DNA of 10,321 bases, from NCBI GenBank assembly GCA_023251215.1, contig JAHEZF010000037.1, positions 1-10,321 of the forward strand. The letters are read 5' to 3'. This document shows positions 6,522 to 10,321 of this stretch, piece after piece; position 1 is the first letter of the stretch; each line of letters opens with the position of its first letter. Under the pieces are notes generated by a model. It was not told the DNA's origin, ran no database searches, and saw only the letters and a program-made list of their open reading frames with translations. This DNA is from Sphingobacteriales bacterium. GTDB lineage: Bacteria > Bacteroidota > Bacteroidia > Chitinophagales > Chitinophagaceae. The translations under genes and the position numbers were made by a program.

Positions 6522-7742
6522 CTACGTATGATGTATCACACTCTCTTTAAAGAACGGATGGTTCTTAGGCACCACCGGGTGTTTTGCTAATGTTCTACCC
6601 ACTATAAACAAGATCAATCCCACAAATCCAAGACCAACTCCGATATCATACAACATCATTGGCACATGATCTCCTGAGTTTGCCGGCTGCACCATCTGGA
6701 AAAAGTCAAGCCAGTGACCGAAAATGATCATCACAGCAAGGATCGTCACCGTTGTATAATTTCTTTTGGCTCCTCTTTTCATCAACAATAACAATGGCGC
6801 TATAAAATTGATGATGATATTTAAAAAGAAAATACCACGATAAGGCCCTTCCACTCTTGGCTCAAAATATTTTGTTTCTTCCGGTTGGTTACTATACCAG
6901 ATCAGCATGTATTGGCTAAACCATAGATAGCACCAAAACACGGAGAATGCGAACATGAATTTTCCCAGGTCATGTAAATGCTCTTCATTGGTATATTCCA
7001 AATATCCTTTGTTCTTCAGATAAATAACAAATAAAGCGATCAATGCCATACCGGAAACGAAAGTGCTTGCAAAAGTATACCAGCTATACATTGTGCTGAA
7101 CCAATGCGCATCAATACTCATTAGCCACAGCCAGGGAACAGTTGACATTACGGTTAATGCAAACACAAAAAGGAACAGCGCCGACCAAACGGTATTCGTC
7201 CACTGGTACTGCTTTCCTTCTTCTACACTCATTTTTCCTTTGTCTGTGCTTAATGATAAGCTCCTGATCTTTCTTCCTAATAAAGACCAAAGTGTAATTG
7301 TCAATATAGTCCAGACAGTAAAAAATGTTTTATTAAGAAAAGGAGATTTATGTTCCAGAATTTCATCAAGGCGCTTCTCATCTGTCCAATGATAAATAGC
7401 ATGGTCTCCGCCAAAAACGATCGCTAATAAAATAGCTCCGCAAATTACTCCTATCACTGGCACCGCTGATGCAATAGCTTCCGCCACTCTTCTGAAGCTC
7501 ATCGTCCATCCAGCCCATGCAAGAATGGTGGCAGAAATAAAAAACATGGCGGCGTTTACAACCAGTAAAAAGAAAACACTGTTTTGTAAAAGACTTGACC
7601 AAAATCTTGCTCTTTCATGCTCATCATTGCTGGCGCCATGAGTAACATAAAGCAAAATGATAGATATGATACCCACAGCCATCAATCCAAACGACCACAA
7701 GTTGTATCGCTTAGGTATTTCGAAATGTTCCCGGATAGTCAT
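6522..7742 (-). CDS. actF: Alternative complex III subunit ActF (NrfD/PsrC-like polytopic quinol-oxidoreductase membrane protein)
   Basis: Known: ActF is one of two homologous NrfD-like membrane subunits of alternative complex III, which oxidises quinol and passes electrons towards cytochrome c oxidase. Seen: 406 residues with ten predicted helices at about 15-34, 55-78, 92-111, 140-156, 186-205, 217-241, 260-282, 303-321, 330-348 and 366-383. Recognisable segments include VPWLWLMSIDAHWFSTMYSWY (about 202-222) and FGHWLDFFQMVQP (about 341-353). Both fit the ActF/quinol:cytochrome c oxidoreductase family. Context: 33 nt downstream of actE and followed by coxB, the usual act-cox junction. Start ATG 7742 gives MTIREHFEIP, a normal cytoplasmic N-terminus. 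The ActC/ActF distinction rests on gene order as well as sequence. Confidence 0.95.
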   Translation of the reverse strand: MTIREHFEIPKRYNLWSFGLMAVGIISIILLYVTHGASNDEHERARFWSSLLQNSVFFLLVVNAAMFFISATILAWAGWTMSFRRVAEAIASAVPVIGVICGAILLAIVFGGDHAIYHWTDEKRLDEILEHKSPFLNKTFFTVWTILTITLWSLLGRKIRSLSLSTDKGKMSVEEGKQYQWTNTVWSALFLFVFALTVMSTVPWLWLMSIDAHWFSTMYSWYTFASTFVSGMALIALFVIYLKNKGYLEYTNEEHLHDLGKFMFAFSVFWCYLWFSQYMLIWYSNQPEETKYFEPRVEGPYRGIFFLNIIINFIAPLLLLMKRGAKRNYTTVTILAVMIIFGHWLDFFQMVQPANSGDHVPMMLYDIGVGLGFVGLILFIVGRTLAKHPVVPKNHPFFKESVIHHT

Positions 7743-7775
7743 CAGTTTACCATTTATTATTCTTCAAAAATCTTT

Positions 7776-8438
7776 TTACTTTTTTGCAATTGCCGAACTG
7801 TCAGCAGCCTGTGTTGCTGCCGGCTTATTCGCTGCTGTTTGTCTTCCTTTTACAAAATGAACGATCATCCAGCGTTGTTTTGATGTAAGCTGCGATGCAT
7901 AACTTCCCATCGAACGAATTCCATACGTCGTCACATAAAACATTCTGCCATCAGGCATTTTTGAAACAACTGGATCACCCACCAAATTTTTTGGCGCTGC
8001 AGCAAACGGGCCATTACCTCCATTATATAATGGACCATTTCCATCTAACTTATCGCCATGACATATTCCACAGTTAACAAGATATAGTCTTGCCGCTTCA
8101 ATTGAATCTGCAGAATTTAACGGAGCTAAAGGATTTGGGATATTTCCGGCTGCTACATAATTCACAGTGTCTCCCATCTTATCCATTGCTAAAGGAAACT
8201 CCGGCATTTCACCTCTTGCCACTGTACCAGGTACCGGCATCCTGTCATAATAAATCTTTCCATCAGCTTGCGTTGGGTCATTTGTAAATTTCGATGAATC
8301 CAAAGCAGCATAGGTTTCATAAGCACGGCTATATGCCATGTCTGGCATATAAAAACGTCCAGTACTTCTTTTACCTCTGCAACTGCTCAACAGTAAGCCA
8401 CCAGTAATAACAGCAATAATGATCACAAATTTTTTCAT
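7776..8438 (-). CDS. actE: Alternative complex III subunit ActE, monoheme cytochrome c lipoprotein
   Basis: Known: ActE is a peripheral c-type cytochrome subunit of alternative complex III and a candidate electron outlet towards the oxidase. Seen: from ATG 8438 the product is 220 residues. It has a signal peptide ending in a lipobox (LLLSSC, Cys20 the lipidated residue), so it is anchored to the membrane facing the periplasm. One heme-binding motif C123-GI-C126-H127 lies in VNCGICHGDKLDG, and Met177 in YGIRSMGSYASQL is the likely sixth iron ligand. An in-frame TTG two codons upstream (8444) would add two residues, but ATG-AAA-AAA is the more likely start. The C-terminal 20 residues are Ala/Lys-rich and probably disordered. 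Spacing: 18 nt after actD, 33 nt before actF. Confidence 0.95.
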   Translation of the reverse strand: MKKFVIIIAVITGGLLLSSCRGKRSTGRFYMPDMAYSRAYETYAALDSSKFTNDPTQADGKIYYDRMPVPGTVARGEMPEFPLAMDKMGDTVNYVAAGNIPNPLAPLNSADSIEAARLYLVNCGICHGDKLDGNGPLYNGGNGPFAAAPKNLVGDPVVSKMPDGRMFYVTTYGIRSMGSYASQLTSKQRWMIVHFVKGRQTAANKPAATQAADSSAIAKK

Positions 8439-8456
8439 CCTCAATTTTTTTATTCT

Positions 8457-9050
8457 TTATACTACAGCTCCCTCTGGTTTCTTTTCAAAAACTTCTGATT
8501 CTTTATCGTATCGCCCAAGCCACCAGCGGTCTTCTCTTTGATCCACTTTCACGTCTTTGGCACCCAGGCTTTGTAAAAAAGATATTGTTTCAGCTTCATT
8601 TGTTTTATCCGTACATGCCAGTGCCATTAAAAAAATATCGTCAGTTGATCGAAAATTAAAATGTTCTTTTTTAACAAATGGCGCCAGTTGGCACAGGTAA
8701 CAAAACGTAAGCACCATGCCCACTGAAGAAAATAAAACCGTTAATTCAAATGTAATAGGTATCCATGCTGGCAATGAGAAATAGGGTTTACCACCGAAGT
8801 TAAGAGGCCAGTCATATGCTAATGCCCATGAGATAAAACCTAATGCCGTAGCAGTGCCGGTAATAGCATAAATAAAACCGGCTGTATGCAGGCTGGTATC
8901 ACGAAGACCCATTGCCGTGTCCAATCCATGAATTGGGAATGGCGTGTACACATCATGAATTTTATATCCGGATTTGCGAACTTTCTTCACGGCAGGAAAT
9001 AATGCTGCCTCATCATCAAAGCTGCCTACTATGTATTTTCTTATTGCCAT
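8457..9050 (-). CDS. actD: Alternative complex III subunit ActD (DUF3341 membrane protein)
   Basis: Known: ActD is a two-helix subunit of alternative complex III with no cofactor; it packs against the ActC membrane core. Seen: 197 residues, beginning MAIRKYIVGSFDDE with a soluble alpha/beta segment and the family segment DVYTPFPIHGLD (about 33-44). Two helices follow at about 57-78 and 99-121, then a soluble C-terminal part including DDIFLMAL. The fold of the N- and C-terminal parts, with repeated strand-helix units, fits DUF3341. Context: it follows actC across a 79-nt gap filled by heptad repeats and precedes actE by 18 nt. No strong ribosome site precedes the ATG; the sequence just upstream is AATTAATT-like. 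Confidence 0.94.
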   Translation of the reverse strand: MAIRKYIVGSFDDEAALFPAVKKVRKSGYKIHDVYTPFPIHGLDTAMGLRDTSLHTAGFIYAITGTATALGFISWALAYDWPLNFGGKPYFSLPAWIPITFELTVLFSSVGMVLTFCYLCQLAPFVKKEHFNFRSTDDIFLMALACTDKTNEAETISFLQSLGAKDVKVDQREDRWWLGRYDKESEVFEKKPEGAVV

Positions 9051-9054
9051 AATT

Positions 9055-9126
9055 AATTAGTTCAAAGTTTTTAGTTCTGAGTTCAGAGTCTCCTGACTAT
9101 TGACTCTGAACTATTGACTCCCGACT
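9055..9126. repeat. 72-nt block of opposed heptanucleotide repeats in the actC-actD gap
   Basis: Seen: on the plus strand, five 7-nt units each ending AGT (starting at 9055, 9062, 9069, 9076 and 9083) are followed by CT (9090-9091). Five 7-nt units each ending ACT then follow (starting at 9092, 9099, 9106, 9113 and 9120). The two arms are approximate inverted copies. The best-matched part is a perfect 11-bp stem, 9080-9090 with 9102-9112. ACTATTGACTC also occurs twice in direct orientation, 14 nt (two units) apart (9096-9106, 9110-9120). The block fills almost the whole gap between the actC stop and the actD start. Function is unknown; a transcribed hairpin in the operon mRNA is likely. Confidence 0.9.
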
Positions 9127-9129
9127 TCA

Positions 9130-10321
9130 CTACGCCCCATGATCATGAGAATGTTCTTCAGCAAATGCTTCTGTTGGTTGTAACTCCAGTTTATCCATTC
9201 TGTCCTTTTGCTCGTCACCACTTCTTTTCAAAATATGTTTGATCTCCGCCAAGGCTATTACCGGGAAGAATTTTGAGAACAGGAAATAACAGGTAAAGAA
9301 TAAACCAAAGGTTCCCAAATAAAATCCGACTTCCCAGATTGTGGGTCTATAATACACAGACCATGCTGACGGCAAATATTCACGATATATGGAAGTAACA
9401 ATAATTACAAACCTTTCAAACCACATCCCCACATTTACCAGGATAGACATAAAGAATGTTACTACGAGATTTCGTCTCATTTTTCTTATCCAGAAAAACT
9501 GCGGGGAAACAACATTACAAAACATCATGATCCAATAGCTCCATCCAAGCGGGCTGTTCACATTAAGACGGTTTTGGCCAAATGCGAACCATTCATATTT
9601 GTTGGCTCCATACCATGCAATGAACAACTCAGTCAAATAGGCAATACCAACAATCGAACCCGTCAACACAATGATCTTATTCATTACATCGATGTGTTCG
9701 ATGGTAATGTATTCTTCAAGACCCAAAACTTTTCTTGTTACCACCAATAATGTTTGCACCATGGCAAATCCTGAGAAGATGGCACCCGCAACAAAGTAGG
9801 GCGGAAAGATTGTTGTATGCCAACCCGGAACCACAGATGTGGCGAAGTCGAAGGAGACTATCGTATGCACTGACAATACAAGCGGTGTACTCAATCCTGC
9901 TAATACCAACGCTAATGCTTCATGACGCTGCCAATGCTTGGTGCTTCCTGTCCATCCCAATGCAGTCATGCCATAAAAAAACTTTCTCCATTTCTTTTTT
10001 GCACGATCACGCAATGTAGCCACATCGGGCACTAATCCTGTATACCAGAATAAAAGTGAAACAGTAAAATATGTTGATATCGCAAACACATCCCATAATA
10101 GCGGCGAGTTAAAATTTATCCATAACGGACCTCTTGTATTCGGATAAGGCAATACAAAGAATGCATCCCATACACGACCCATGTGCCAGATAGGAAACTG
10201 GCCGGCGCATATTACCGCAAAAATTGTCATCGCTTCAGCGGCACGGTTCACACCCGTTCTCCAGCCCTGGCGGAATAATAATAAGATCGCAGAGATCAAT
10301 GTACCGGCGTGACCAATACCG
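9130..10321 (-). CDS. actC: Alternative complex III subunit ActC (NrfD-like), N-terminus cut by window edge
   Basis: Known: ActC is the larger-family NrfD/PsrC-like membrane subunit of alternative complex III and is thought to carry the quinol site, next to the iron-sulfur subunit ActB. Seen: 396 residues are visible, with the frame open to the right edge and beginning [18 protein letters not shown]. No start codon is in the window; the TTG at 10299 is the Leu of this conserved stretch, not a start. Conserved segments include [19 protein letters not shown] and [15 protein letters not shown], followed by further helices such as [20 protein letters not shown]. Nine or so helices can be counted. 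The C-terminus is charged and His-rich (EEHSHDHGA). Roughly 60-90 N-terminal residues are probably missing. actB and actA are expected upstream, outside the window. Confidence 0.96.
   Translation of the reverse strand, partial: GIGHAGTLISAILLLFRQGWRTGVNRAAEAMTIFAVICAGQFPIWHMGRVWDAFFVLPYPNTRGPLWINFNSPLLWDVFAISTYFTVSLLFWYTGLVPDVATLRDRAKKKWRKFFYGMTALGWTGSTKHWQRHEALALVLAGLSTPLVLSVHTIVSFDFATSVVPGWHTTIFPPYFVAGAIFSGFAMVQTLLVVTRKVLGLEEYITIEHIDVMNKIIVLTGSIVGIAYLTELFIAWYGANKYEWFAFGQNRLNVNSPLGWSYWIMMFCNVVSPQFFWIRKMRRNLVVTFFMSILVNVGMWFERFVIIVTSIYREYLPSAWSVYYRPTIWEVGFYLGTFGLFFTCYFLFSKFFPVIALAEIKHILKRSGDEQKDRMDKLELQPTEAFAEEHSHDHGA

Noticed and set aside
8439..8444. TTG start for actE two codons upstream
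   Set aside because: The ATG at 8438 gives a standard MKKF lipoprotein signal peptide; the TTG adds nothing.
7378..9050. Other frames of 60-90 codons on both strands within actF, actE and actD
   Set aside because: All overlap well-supported act genes in other frames and show no motifs.
10297..10299. TTG at 10299 as the actC start
   Set aside because: The frame continues upstream with the conserved GIGHAGT stretch to the window edge, so the gene is truncated rather than starting here.

Overview
The window is a stretch of a Bacteroidota chromosome, most likely from the Chitinophagaceae or a close relative. It carries most of an aerobic respiratory-chain operon. The lineage call rests on gene order and protein style: alternative complex III genes run straight into an aa3-type cytochrome c oxidase with two tandem subunit III genes, a subunit II with extra N-terminal membrane helices, and His-rich N- or C-termini. 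The DNA is moderately AT-rich by eye and Shine-Dalgarno sequences are weak or absent. The genus cannot be fixed from this sequence alone.

All eleven recognisable genes lie on the minus strand, so transcription runs from high to low coordinates. In transcription order: actC (cut by the right window edge), actD, actE and actF encode the membrane and peripheral subunits C to F of alternative complex III, a quinol:cytochrome c/oxidase oxidoreductase. Then come coxB (CuA subunit II), coxA (catalytic subunit I), cyoE (heme O synthase), two different coxC genes (subunit III), coxD (small subunit IV), and an Sco/SenC copper chaperone cut by the left window edge. actA and actB are expected just beyond the right edge.

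Together the genes describe one electron path. Quinol is oxidised by the Act complex, electrons pass through c-type hemes including that of the ActE lipoprotein to CuA of CoxB, and then to heme a and heme a3/CuB of CoxA, where O2 is reduced. CyoE supplies the heme O precursor of heme A, and Sco supplies or maintains copper. Alternative complex III and aa3 oxidase are known to form a supercomplex in Flavobacterium johnsoniae, and this gene order fits such an assembly.

The coding content is ordinary for the phylum, and I do not see an undescribed multi-gene system. The less ordinary material is between and at the edges of genes: a 72-nt block of two opposed sets of five heptanucleotide repeats filling the actC-actD gap; a 5 x 9-nt tandem repeat abutting the actF stop codon; a cluster of alternative hairpins between the two coxC genes; GC-rich hairpins between coxB and coxA and before sco (the latter terminator-like); and an in-frame stop codon that interrupts the expected N-terminus of cyoE. 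No gap between genes exceeds 300 bases. No tRNA, rRNA, CRISPR array, insertion sequence or convincing promoter was seen.
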